DNA from: Candidatus Saccharibacteria bacterium UBA6039
GTDB lineage: Bacteria; Patescibacteriota; Saccharimonadia; Saccharimonadales; Saccharimonadaceae
Assembly: GCA_002427805.1 (NCBI GenBank)
Contig: DIZB01000020.1
Coordinates: forward strand, 1 to 26,968
Direction of reading: 5' to 3'
DNA length: 26,968 nt
How positions within the stretch are numbered: the first letter of the stretch is position 1; each line of letters begins with the position of its first letter. Positions 19,648-26,968 of this stretch are shown here, piece after piece. The position numbers and the translations under genes are program-made. A model generated the notes under the pieces. The model searched no databases and was not told the origin of the DNA. It saw only the letters and a program-made list of their open reading frames with translations.

Positions 19648-19722
19648 GGTGGCTCCTCCCAGACTTGAACTGGGGACACAAGGCTCTTCAAGCCTCTGCT
19701 CTACCAACTGAGCTAAAGAGCC
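19647..19722 (-). tRNA. tRNA-Phe (anticodon GAA)
   Basis: Cloverleaf on the minus strand: acceptor GGCTCTT/AGGAGCC, D stem GCTC/GAGC with loop AGTTGGTA, anticodon loop TTGAAGA (GAA), T stem CCCAG/CTGGG with TTCAAGT, discriminator A and encoded CCA. It is 76 bases with CCA. Confidence 0.96.
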
Positions 19723-19770
19723 ACGCTCAAACTATTGTAGGGGACTCACCCCTATTTATCAAGCTATGAG

Positions 19771-20526
19771 TTACTTGTGATTACCAAGAATTGTCTTAAC
19801 GCTATCAACAAGATCAGCCGGAATAACAAAAACTGTTTTTTGGCTTGGCTCAACTGCAATCTTCTCAAGCGTTTGGAGTGTACGGATACTAATACCACCT
19901 GGAGACTTGCTCAGCATTGCTGCAGCGTCTGCAACTGATTGTGCAGCTGATTTCTCACCCTCTGCCGTAATAATGACTGCACGTCGCTCACGTTCAGCCT
20001 CAGCTTGCTTGGCCATGGCACGTTTCATGTCTTGAGGAAGTTCAATGTTCTGCAGTTTCACGTTCTCAACATCAATTCCCCACTTTTCAGTTTGGATATC
20101 GACAATAGCTTTAATCTGATCACTTACTTCGTCGCGCTTGCCAAGTAGTGAATCAAGTTCAATGTTACCAGTCACATCGCGAAGTGCCGCCTGAGCGAAC
20201 TGACTTGTCGCATAGATATAGTTCGTTGTTTCGAGGACTGCCTTTTTTGCATCAACAACACGAAAGTATACAACCGCATCAACATCGACCGTCACGTTAT
20301 CTTTGGTAATCACTTCTTGCTTTGGAATGTCGATTGTATTGGTACGTACATCAACTTTAATCATGCGCTGGAAAATCGGTACTACGATTTGAAGGCCCGC
20401 TTCACGAATGCCACTAAAACGACCAAGCGTTAATACGAGTCCGCGCTCGTATTGGTTAACAACACGTAAACCACTGAGAATAAAAATGATAACAAGAACA
20501 ATAACGGTGATAATAAATGGTGACAT
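19771..20526 (-). CDS. Slipin / stomatin-like SPFH (Band 7) protein
   Basis: A 251-residue membrane-attached scaffold. Residues ~3-22 are one membrane helix. The SPFH domain follows (VNQYERGLVLTLGRF, PIFQRMIKVDVRTNTIDIPKQEVITKDNVTVDVDAVVYFRV in blocks), then ALRDVTGNIELDSLL and a coiled region with KRAMAKQAEAERERRA and AEGEKSAAQ. These are typical slipin signatures. Slipins form oligomers in the inner membrane, often linked to NfeD-type proteases. No nfeD gene is adjacent. AGGAGGTT precedes the ATG. It lies 37 bases after ddl and may be co-transcribed. Confidence 0.92.
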   Translation of the reverse strand: MSPFIITVIVLVIIFILSGLRVVNQYERGLVLTLGRFSGIREAGLQIVVPIFQRMIKVDVRTNTIDIPKQEVITKDNVTVDVDAVVYFRVVDAKKAVLETTNYIYATSQFAQAALRDVTGNIELDSLLGKRDEVSDQIKAIVDIQTEKWGIDVENVKLQNIELPQDMKRAMAKQAEAERERRAVIITAEGEKSAAQSVADAAAMLSKSPGGISIRTLQTLEKIAVEPSQKTVFVIPADLVDSVKTILGNHK

Positions 20527-20563
20527 ATAACCTCCTGGCTATCTCCACTATAGCGCAGTTTGC

Positions 20564-21700
20564 CTAAAATTGCTGGAGGAAGCTCGAGTCAAACGTACTG
20601 GTCAGTTTGTTTTTCTCTTCAAATCGTTCTTCGGCGTAACCTATCAGTTTCTCAACAAGCTCGATGCCAGAAATGCCTGATGCGCGCCAGTTATGCGCGT
20701 ACAAACTACCCGGCAGTGGATTTACTTCATTAAAATAAACTTCGCCCTTTTTCTCATCAATCAAGAGATCAATACGAGCGATGCCAGTTGCGCCGATTAC
20801 CTTATAAACAGACTCGGCGACAGAGAGTGACTTTTCATATAGCTGGGATGGGATTTTTGCAGGTAACTCACTGTAACCTTGAGAGCCAGATTGTTTGGCG
20901 CCACCTTTTTTGCCACCACCGCTTAAATACTTTTTATCAAAATCAAATAAGTTATCGCCAATCGTCAGTGGTTGCTCAACAAGTGCTGGCGTAAGAATGC
21001 TATTACCAATAATCGGCACCGTTACTTCGATTAAGTTTGGCACAGCCTCCTCAACGATAATCTTCTCGTCGTAGTAGGCTGCAACTTCAAGCGCATTGGT
21101 AAGCTCAAGTGTATTTTTTACTTTTGAAATACCAATACTTGAACCTAAGTGAGCAGGCTTAACGAAGAGCGGATACGTCAGAGACTTTTCGACTTTAGCT
21201 ACGACTGCCCGTACGTTTTCAGTAATATCAGTTCGAGCAAAGAAAACATATTTTGACGTTGGGATAGCATTTGCACTCGCAACTTGCTTAGTAAGCACTT
21301 TATCCATTGCAATCACGCTTGCGTCCATGTCACTACCGACAAACGGAATGCCCGCCATACGTAGTAGTCCCATAAGGCTACCATCTTCGCCGTACGCACC
21401 ATGCATTGCAGGAAAGGCAATGTCGATACGTTTTTTGCCAATACTAAAACCACCGTCAAAGTTAACAGCCAGTGGCTTAGATTTTTTAGTAAGATCGTCG
21501 ATCATATGGCCTTGATATGTTTTGATATCAAGCAACTTCGCATCACTCACCCACTTACCAGTTTTTGTAATATATACAGGCACAATATCGTATTTCTTCG
21601 TCAGAAGCAGAGGCTTAATAACAGAGCTAAGCGCCGTAATGATTGAGATATCATGTTCAGGTGATCGGCCACCAAAAAATACTGCTACTGTTTTTTTCAT
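20564..21700 (-). CDS. ddl: D-alanine--D-alanine ligase
   Basis: A 378-residue cytoplasmic ATP-grasp enzyme that joins two D-Ala using ATP for peptidoglycan precursors. The N-terminal GGRSPEHDISIITA matches the Ddl signature. KPAHLGSSIGISKV is the ATP-binding part, and the C-terminal FNEVNPLPGSLY holds the metal-binding Glu/Asn. Length is normal for the larger Ddl group. It lies 18 bases downstream of the murF-like gene, its partner in the pathway (MurF adds D-Ala-D-Ala). A small Gly/Lys-rich insertion (LSGGGKKGGAKQSGS) interrupts the middle domain, as also occurs in some longer Ddl proteins. Confidence 0.95.
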   Translation of the reverse strand: MKKTVAVFFGGRSPEHDISIITALSSVIKPLLLTKKYDIVPVYITKTGKWVSDAKLLDIKTYQGHMIDDLTKKSKPLAVNFDGGFSIGKKRIDIAFPAMHGAYGEDGSLMGLLRMAGIPFVGSDMDASVIAMDKVLTKQVASANAIPTSKYVFFARTDITENVRAVVAKVEKSLTYPLFVKPAHLGSSIGISKVKNTLELTNALEVAAYYDEKIIVEEAVPNLIEVTVPIIGNSILTPALVEQPLTIGDNLFDFDKKYLSGGGKKGGAKQSGSQGYSELPAKIPSQLYEKSLSVAESVYKVIGATGIARIDLLIDEKKGEVYFNEVNPLPGSLYAHNWRASGISGIELVEKLIGYAEERFEEKNKLTSTFDSSFLQQF

Positions 21701-21718
21701 ATACCTGTATTATACCAG

Positions 21719-23155
21719 TTACTTATAGTTATCGGTCCAATCGTTTTGCATGAGCACAACGTCACCAGCAGCCACGAATTGATCGAGATTGGTGTAGAAC
21801 TCGAGTGGATTATCAATAATCATTATCTCACCTTTGAAATCGCTATCGCTCAGACCTTGCACAATATAATCCGTAACAGAGTTTTGCATTAAAACGACAA
21901 TATCTGCGCTTTCGGCTGCTTGCTGTCCAATAAGTTCGTGAACGTCCTGGGTGCTTGAGCCTTGTTCGACAAGCCCAGGTGTCACGTAAATTCTGCGTTT
22001 TGCAGAAAGCGACGCAAGAAGCTCGAGACCAGCCTGCACACCCTGGCTATTGCCATTGTAGGTATCATCAATGATCCAGGCACCATGAAGCTTACGTGGT
22101 TGCATACGATGCTCAAATGGTTCAACATTTTGAAGGCCGGCTTCGATTTGCTTGGCGCTCAATCCCAGGTCATGTGCGATGGCGATTGCCGTAACAGTCA
22201 TGCCAATTGTGTGAAGCCCGAGAAGATGTGTGTGTGCATTAATGGTCGTTGAACCTTTTGTTGCAGTGAAGTGCGTACCATCGAGTGACGTGTGCGACTT
22301 CGTGACTTTCCAGCCATTAACGCCTTTTTGAGTAAAAACGTACGCATCCTCAGACGTAACGTTATCTCGTACCAGTTGGCTCTCTCCGTTTTTATATACG
22401 ATCGCCTTTTTGCCAACATAGTCGACGAGTTCAAATACAGTCGACACGGTTTTATCGAGCGTTTTAAAGCTAATAAGATGCGCTTCGTTGATGCCTGTAA
22501 TAACGCCCATGGTCGGTCGAGATAATTCAGACAGCAGTTTGACATCACCGACATGTTCTTCGCCGAGCTCGATAATAAGAACTTCCTCGTCACCAATCAA
22601 CCTGCTCGCAAACCGACTAATGCCAATAGCCGTGTTCATATTGCCCGGTGTGGCCGCAACTATTTTTCCCTCAGCAAGGACAGTCCTTAGGATTTCTTTC
22701 ATTGTGGTTTTACCAAAGCTTCCAGCGATCGCGATGCGTGTTGCCTTGCTGTCTTTGAAGATTGCTCGCGCTCTTTCGATCATGGCCCGCTCGCGTGGTT
22801 TTTGAATCACAAATGCCCCAACAAGTAGTGGCACGATAATACCAAAGGCAAGTATATACGGCAGCAGTACAACAAGTAAGATTGCGATCAGCCCGAGCAT
22901 AAAGCTCTGCGAGGTATAGCCAATAATGACGAGTACGGCTACGGCAAGAATAATCAGTGCCCATAGTCCCCACAGTACCATCCGAAGAAGTTTAATCTTT
23001 GGTGTCACCTCAAGACTGCGTCGTTTCATTACTTTCGTAAAATCATTCGTGCGGAGGAACCACTTGGCATAGCGGTCAAGTCGATACTCAGTATCTTGCA
23101 GCATGTAGAGTAAGGCTGTTGGATATACCGATAAATAACGTGTGAAATATTTCAT
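21719..23155 (-). CDS. murF: MurF-like UDP-MurNAc-tripeptide--D-Ala-D-Ala ligase with N-terminal membrane region
   Basis: A 478-residue Mur ligase. After ~58 residues come about two to three membrane helices (~60-125), an addition typical of CPR bacteria. P-loop GSFGKTTMKE (~145), IIELGEEHVGDVKLL, GVITGINEAHL and DDTYNGNSQGVQAGLELL match MurF (usual DDSYNANP). It ligates D-Ala-D-Ala to UDP-MurNAc-tripeptide. The ATG overlaps the hydrolase stop by 4 bases. The membrane segment suggests that precursor assembly is tied to the membrane. The C-terminal region (VLMQNSVTDYIVQGL, VLMQNDWTDNYK) is slightly unlike E. coli MurF. Confidence 0.88.
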   Translation of the reverse strand: MKYFTRYLSVYPTALLYMLQDTEYRLDRYAKWFLRTNDFTKVMKRRSLEVTPKIKLLRMVLWGLWALIILAVAVLVIIGYTSQSFMLGLIAILLVVLLPYILAFGIIVPLLVGAFVIQKPRERAMIERARAIFKDSKATRIAIAGSFGKTTMKEILRTVLAEGKIVAATPGNMNTAIGISRFASRLIGDEEVLIIELGEEHVGDVKLLSELSRPTMGVITGINEAHLISFKTLDKTVSTVFELVDYVGKKAIVYKNGESQLVRDNVTSEDAYVFTQKGVNGWKVTKSHTSLDGTHFTATKGSTTINAHTHLLGLHTIGMTVTAIAIAHDLGLSAKQIEAGLQNVEPFEHRMQPRKLHGAWIIDDTYNGNSQGVQAGLELLASLSAKRRIYVTPGLVEQGSSTQDVHELIGQQAAESADIVVLMQNSVTDYIVQGLSDSDFKGEIMIIDNPLEFYTNLDQFVAAGDVVLMQNDWTDNYK

Positions 23156-23910
23156 GATAAGAATTCCTTTAGCTCATTTGTCACTATTGTAGGCTCATCG
23201 AGGTAGACGAAATGCCCAGCGTTTGGAACAACTGTTAGTTTACCGTCAGGTAGTTCATTGAGGATCTTGTAGGCATCTGCAACTGGCGTTTCGGTATCTA
23301 CTTCACCCCATACTAGCAAGGTCGGTTGCGCGATACGTGCGACATAGGACAAAAGGTCTTCGTTAATTGTATTGAGAAATATTTTTTGCATCGCTTGTGC
23401 ATCAAGATAATCGGTCGAGCCGGCTGCTTTATACAGTTTTGCACGTAATAATGGCCGAAGTTTACGGAGCCCCGGTGCACCTGTTACGCCTTTACCAACT
23501 TTCGCAATTGTTTTAAGGAATGCTTTTTTTGCACTTGCTGATGGCTTCACGCCTGCTGTATCAAGGAGAACTATTTTTTCAGCCGACAATACGCCAGTTG
23601 CAATGCCTTTTATAATGACGCGTCCACCAAAAGAATGGCCGATGAGTGTATAGACCGAATTGATCTGTAGCTTTTTAAGGAAAGCACTCACAAACGTAGC
23701 GTACTCACCGACGCCCCAGCTATCATCAGGCTTGGCACTGCCACCAAAGCCTGGGAAATCGAGCCGTATCACACGGTTAGATCCCGACAACTCTTTAGCG
23801 AGGTCATTAAATGAGCCAAGGTTTGCTCCCCATCCGTGAAGGAGCACGATAACAGGCCCATTCCCTTCGTCTTTATACTCAACAAGTTGGCCATCAACCA
23901 TAATCTTCAT
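23152..23910 (-). CDS. Alpha/beta hydrolase
   Basis: A 252-residue alpha/beta-fold hydrolase. LHGWGANLGSF forms the oxyanion part, IGHSFGGRV the nucleophile elbow (Ser), LLVWGEVDTETP the acid (Asp) and NAGHFVYLDEP the catalytic His, so the triad is complete. The substrate is unknown; ester or peptide-like bonds of cell-wall metabolites are possible because the stop overlaps murF (ATGA) and ddl follows. It starts the minus-strand operon. A TATAAT box nine bases before the ATG implies an almost leaderless mRNA. Confidence 0.88.
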   Translation of the reverse strand: MKIMVDGQLVEYKDEGNGPVIVLLHGWGANLGSFNDLAKELSGSNRVIRLDFPGFGGSAKPDDSWGVGEYATFVSAFLKKLQINSVYTLIGHSFGGRVIIKGIATGVLSAEKIVLLDTAGVKPSASAKKAFLKTIAKVGKGVTGAPGLRKLRPLLRAKLYKAAGSTDYLDAQAMQKIFLNTINEDLLSYVARIAQPTLLVWGEVDTETPVADAYKILNELPDGKLTVVPNAGHFVYLDEPTIVTNELKEFLS

Positions 23911-23919
23911 ACTAGGTTT

Positions 23920-23925
23920 ATTATA
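23920..23925 (-). promoter_or_regulatory. -10 box for the hydrolase-murF-ddl operon
   Basis: TATAAT on the minus strand, nine bases before the ATG at 23910. 17 bases upstream is TTCTTA, a weak -35. The predicted start of transcription is about 2-3 bases before the ATG, with no Shine-Dalgarno sequence. Confidence 0.5.
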
Positions 23926-23983
23926 CTGGACAACGCAGTAGTTAAGAAATCAGATTCATGTGCCTATTGAGGTAATTAACGAG

Positions 23984-23989
23984 TACAAT
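23984..23989 (+). promoter_or_regulatory. -10 box for the VanX-like gene (leaderless candidate)
   Basis: TACAAT lies six bases before the ATG at 23996, so transcription would start at or next to the A of ATG. No Shine-Dalgarno sequence or convincing -35 is present. Confidence 0.4.
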
Positions 23990-23995
23990 TAATCT

Positions 23996-24550
23996 ATGAG
24001 CTCACTCGTTGACCTGCAAACATACATACCTTCGATAAAGCTTGATATTCTCTACGCTTCGACACACAACTTTACGGGCATACAGCTGTATCCTGTCGCT
24101 AAAGCGTATCTCGAAACTGATCCAGCAGCCGCACTTGCAAATGTTCAAAAAGAACTCATAAAAACTCATAAAAGTCTCGTTGTTTGGGATGCCTACCGGC
24201 CACATGCCGTCACAAAAAAAATGTGGGAAGTAACGCCTGAAGATAAGAAAATATATGTCGCCAACCCAGCGCACGGCAGCATTCATAATAGAGGCTGCGC
24301 GGTTGATGTAACAATATACGACCTCGCTACAAACAAACTTCTTGAAATGCCAAGTGACTTTGATGAGTTTGAAATAAATGCCTATGCAGACTTTCAGGGC
24401 GCAAGCGTTGATGCCATAAACAATAGAGATTTGCTCATAAAAATAATGAAACTAAACGGCTTTAGGGTTAATCCACATGAATGGTGGCACTTCAACTGGA
24501 ACGAATGGAAACAGTACCCCGTGCTTGATACACCTATCGACGCGCTATAA
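23996..24550 (+). CDS. vanX-like: D-Ala-D-Ala dipeptidase (VanX/DdpX family, M15D)
   Basis: A 184-residue zinc peptidase that splits D-Ala-D-Ala. The motifs VVWDAYRPHAV (Arg), GSIHNRGCAVDVT (SxHxxGxAVD; zinc His and Asp) and HEWWHFNW (catalytic Glu and zinc His) are in the right order and spacing. There is no signal peptide, so it is cytoplasmic like VanX. No vanH, vanA or regulators are nearby, so a resistance role is unlikely. Recycling of D-Ala, or use of dipeptide taken from a partner cell, fits better. It is divergent from the ddl operon. Confidence 0.9.
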   Translation: MSSLVDLQTYIPSIKLDILYASTHNFTGIQLYPVAKAYLETDPAAALANVQKELIKTHKSLVVWDAYRPHAVTKKMWEVTPEDKKIYVANPAHGSIHNRGCAVDVTIYDLATNKLLEMPSDFDEFEINAYADFQGASVDAINNRDLLIKIMKLNGFRVNPHEWWHFNWNEWKQYPVLDTPIDAL

Positions 24551-24551
24551 T
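24546..24551 (+). promoter_or_regulatory. -10 box overlapping the vanX-like stop, for rarA
   Basis: TATAAT spans the stop codon TAA of the upstream gene and ends six bases before ATG 24558, the same spacing as at 23984-23989. GAAGG between the two could also act as a ribosome-binding site, so readthrough from upstream is equally possible. Confidence 0.35.
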
Positions 24552-24557
24552 AGAAGG

Positions 24558-25730
24558 ATGCAACGAATTCCACTTGCGGAGAGGATGAGACCAACAACAC
24601 TCGATGAAGTGATTGGTCAAACACACCTTCTTGGCGACGGTGAAATTTTAAAACAAATAGTAAAGAACAAAGAACCTGTTAGTCTAATCCTTTGGGGGCC
24701 GCCAGGAAGCGGTAAAACGACGCTTGCACGAATCATAGCCAAAGAAGTGAGTGCTGAGTTTATTGAACTGTCTGCTGTCACGAGTGGCAAAAAAGACGTT
24801 GAAAAAGTTGTTGAGCACGCCAAGCAAAACTGGAACTTACAGCTTCGCACTATCTTGTTTGTGGACGAAATTCATCGATTTAATAAAGCCCAGCAGGACG
24901 CTTTTTTACCTCACGTTGAGTCAGGTCTCATTACACTTATTGGAGCAACGACTGAAAATCCAAGTTTTGAAATTATCAATCCGCTACTATCTCGTAGCCG
25001 CGTGCTTGTGCTTGAACCATTAAGTAAAGACGAAATCATTACAATCTTAAAGCACGCGTTATCAATCGAAAAAGCCTCACGTAAAGTAACACCAGCTGCA
25101 CTTGATTACCTTGCTGAACTATCAGGCGGTGACGCTAGAGTCGCTCTCGGTAACCTGGAACTTGCTCTTAGCATGAACGAGAAAGTGACTCCAGAGGTTG
25201 TAAAGGTTGCAGCCCAAAAGCGTGTGCCAGGTTACGACAAAAAAGGTGACATGCACTACAACGTCATATCGGCATTTATTAAAAGTATGCGCGGTAGTAA
25301 TGTTGATGGTACACTTTACTACCTCGCACGCATGATTGATGCCGGTGAAGATCCAAAGTTTATTGCTCGTCGTATGGTTATTTTTGCAAGTGAAGACATC
25401 GGGCTTGCAGGTAACGGCGCGCTCGGCCTAGCGCTAAATGCTTTTCAGGCAGTTGAGCGAATTGGCATGCCAGAATCATCATATATACTATTCCACGTCG
25501 CAACTGCCCTGGCCAAAAGTGAGAAATCACGACAGACAACGAACGCTATGAATAACGCGCAGCGTCTTGCTAAACAATACCCCGACTCAGCTGTGCCTTT
25601 GCATTTACGAAACGCGCCCACAAAGCTCATGAAAGATATAGGCTATGGCAAAGATTACAAATGGCAGGCCGATTTCAAACCAAGCAAGGGCTTTTTGCCA
25701 GACGAGCTTAAAAACGAAAAAATATTTTAA
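24558..25730 (+). CDS. rarA: Replication-associated recombination protein A (RarA/MgsA), AAA+ ATPase
   Basis: A 390-residue protein. ATG 24558 (MQRIPLAERMRPTTLDEVIGQ) is chosen over the longer frame from 24477 because the family starts with LAxRMRPxxLDExxGQ. Walker A GPPGSGKTT, Walker B FVDEIHRFNKAQQDAFLPHVE, sensor 1 IGATTENPSFE, arginine region LLSRSRV and SGGDARVALGNLE (sensor 2) are visible. The C-terminal part has KSMRGSNVDGTLYYLARMI and HLRNAPTKLMK, standard for RarA. It acts at stalled replication forks. Its end overlaps the converging glucosidase gene by four bases. Confidence 0.96.
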   Translation: MQRIPLAERMRPTTLDEVIGQTHLLGDGEILKQIVKNKEPVSLILWGPPGSGKTTLARIIAKEVSAEFIELSAVTSGKKDVEKVVEHAKQNWNLQLRTILFVDEIHRFNKAQQDAFLPHVESGLITLIGATTENPSFEIINPLLSRSRVLVLEPLSKDEIITILKHALSIEKASRKVTPAALDYLAELSGGDARVALGNLELALSMNEKVTPEVVKVAAQKRVPGYDKKGDMHYNVISAFIKSMRGSNVDGTLYYLARMIDAGEDPKFIARRMVIFASEDIGLAGNGALGLALNAFQAVERIGMPESSYILFHVATALAKSEKSRQTTNAMNNAQRLAKQYPDSAVPLHLRNAPTKLMKDIGYGKDYKWQADFKPSKGFLPDELKNEKIF

Positions 25731-26968
25731 CGTACGATCAACGCTTCATTTGCAGCAAGATCAATCAATGGTCCATCGAGACGACCAATGCGACGATCAG
25801 GAGAACTCGAAAGATATATCAAACTCACACCCTGTAGCTCAACTGAGCACGACTGATCAGAAACATTTAAAATAATAACCATTCGTTCGTTTCCATATTC
25901 ACGTGCATACATAAATACGTGGTCATTCGAGGCATTTAAAACCGTAAACGACCCGTCCCTTAGTAGTGACGATACACTTCTGAGATGCAATAAATGCCGA
26001 TAAAGACTGAGGAATGACCCCACGTCAGATGTCTCCGCTATGACGTTACAGCTCGCACTGTCGCTCGCTATAGGCAGCCATGGCTCAGCCTGAGTAAAGC
26101 CAGCATTACGCTCAGACGACCACTGCATCGGTGTTCGCTGTGGGTCCCTACCAAGGCCTATACCTGGTTGCCGTTTTTCGAAAGGATCTTGTATCTGTGA
26201 GGGCTCAATAAAGCCATCCTCCATACCTAATTCATCCCCATAATATACGATCGGAAGGCCCGGTAGCGTAAGCTGCAAAACAGCAATCAAACGAGCATGA
26301 TCACGACCAACGCGACTTGCTAAACGAGGTTTATCATGATTACCAAATGCATAAAATGGGCGGTAATTTGCTAAGAGCGCAATCTGAAAACTTGTCACAA
26401 AATCTTTTAATTGTCCCGCATCATAACTAGCTCGTACACCGTCGTAGTTAAGTGGTGCGGCGACTTCAGGATTAACATTTTTATATAAATTCATATATTG
26501 AGGAATGTGGTTACTGCCAATGTCTGGATAGTCTTCAAATACGACAATAGTGTCTGGATAGTTTTCGACAGCGCTTGATATTTCCCGCAAATATTGAAAT
26601 AATTCGGGTCCGTACTGACTATTTACTTGTAGTTGAGAATTATAGTTGTCGCTCAGTCCACTACCATCAAAATGGGGATTTAACGGATTGTCCCGAAACG
26701 CCGAGTCTTTGGATAGCCAACGAATAGCATCAACGCGAAAGCCGTCAACACCTCGTTCTAACCAAAACGTCAATATGCCAGTCATCGCCCTACGAACGCT
26801 TGGGTTCGACCAGTTGAGATCCGGTTGCTTCGTCAAAAAGCTATGTAAATAATACTGACCTGTTGTCACATCAAATTCCCATGCCGACCCGCCGAAAACA
26901 CTGAGCCAATTGTTCGGTGGTCCACCATCCGGCGCAGGGTCACGCCACGTATACCAGTGTCTGTATTC
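25727..26968 (-). CDS. Alpha-glucosidase / oligo-1,6-glucosidase, GH13 (N-terminus beyond window)
   Basis: The frame is open to the window end (413 codons visible, the family is usually ~530-560). HWYTWRDPAP, PPNNWLSVFGGSAWEFD and LHSFLTKQPDLNW precede RGVDGFRVDAIRWL (nucleophile Asp). VVFEDYPD gives the acid/base Glu, and FGNHDKPRL the third Asp with His. RTPMQWSSERNAGF is the typical GH13_23/31 pattern. It hydrolyses alpha-glucosides or isomalto-oligosaccharides in the cytoplasm. It could also act as trehalose-6-phosphate hydrolase or sucrose-type enzyme; the specificity loop is not decisive. Confidence 0.93.
   Translation of the reverse strand, partial: EYRHWYTWRDPAPDGGPPNNWLSVFGGSAWEFDVTTGQYYLHSFLTKQPDLNWSNPSVRRAMTGILTFWLERGVDGFRVDAIRWLSKDSAFRDNPLNPHFDGSGLSDNYNSQLQVNSQYGPELFQYLREISSAVENYPDTIVVFEDYPDIGSNHIPQYMNLYKNVNPEVAAPLNYDGVRASYDAGQLKDFVTSFQIALLANYRPFYAFGNHDKPRLASRVGRDHARLIAVLQLTLPGLPIVYYGDELGMEDGFIEPSQIQDPFEKRQPGIGLGRDPQRTPMQWSSERNAGFTQAEPWLPIASDSASCNVIAETSDVGSFLSLYRHLLHLRSVSSLLRDGSFTVLNASNDHVFMYAREYGNERMVIILNVSDQSCSVELQGVSLIYLSSSPDRRIGRLDGPLIDLAANEALIVR

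Noticed and set aside
23996..24550. Vancomycin-resistance gene
   Set aside because: No vanH, vanA or two-component genes nearby; a lone VanX-like enzyme more likely serves D-Ala metabolism.
1..26968. Alternative genetic code (UGA as Gly) or phage-wide TAG recoding
   Set aside because: TGA ends many genes with immediate overlaps to the next start, and TAG ends several well-defined genes (for example the tailspike and chaperonin); no in-frame TGA occurs in conserved domains.

Overview
The window looks like the junction between an integrated phage (about 1-19477) and bacterial chromosome (about 19478-26968). The host is most likely a Patescibacteria/CPR bacterium, probably a Saccharibacteria (TM7) relative. 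This is inferred from the flanking genes: a MurF-type ligase with an N-terminal membrane region that overlaps an alpha/beta hydrolase gene, a Ddl, a VanX-like dipeptidase, a slipin, RarA and a GH13 glucosidase. TGA ends many genes, so the UGA-to-glycine code of Gracilibacteria/Absconditabacteria does not apply. No 16S or ribosomal marker is present to prove the assignment.

Phage plus-strand module (1-9539), late genes: the end of a tail/baseplate protein, a virion protein, a small tail-anchored coiled-coil protein, a BppU-like baseplate protein, a large collagen-like/pectate-lyase-fold tailspike, and a further beta-rich appendage protein. A lysis group follows: a two-helix membrane protein, an amidase endolysin with a Pro-rich linker and hydrophobic C-terminus, and a holin-like protein. 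After that come an HNH-like protein, a calcineurin-type phosphoesterase and small unknowns. A 14-base motif recurs in the two main intergenic gaps (627-640 and 5742-5755).

Phage minus-strand module (about 19055 down to 9540), probably early/middle genes: about 25 tightly packed small ORFs, often overlapping by 1, 4 or 8 bases. Recognisable members are a DUF1064-type nuclease with a zinc ribbon, a DUF3268-type zinc-finger protein, a winged-helix-like protein, and two unusual repeat proteins (14 NSGxx pentapeptides; 16 xGxAxV hexapeptides). The two repeat proteins share their ribosome-binding leader and their C-terminal tail. The module ends with a phage-encoded GroEL in which the Mg-binding Asp of the GDGTT motif is Asn. 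No GroES, integrase, terminase or repressor is visible; these must lie to the left or be unrecognisable.

Boundary (18975-19730): a 26-residue hydrophobic peptide gene, a roughly 236-base region with strong nested helices that fit a minus-strand structured RNA, a perfect intrinsic terminator, tRNA-Gly(GCC) whose 3' end faces the phage (the likely attachment site), another terminator, and tRNA-Phe(GAA).

Chromosome (19771-26968): a minus-strand cell-wall cluster (alpha/beta hydrolase, murF-like, ddl, slipin), a plus-strand pair (vanX-like, rarA), and a convergent alpha-glucosidase cut by the window end. Three of these starts have a TATAAT-like box only 6-9 bases upstream, consistent with leaderless or near-leaderless mRNAs.

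The best candidates for something undescribed are the structured RNA at the tRNA/phage boundary, the paired repeat-protein cassettes travelling with a divergent chaperonin, and a zinc-ribbon ORF split by an in-frame amber codon.
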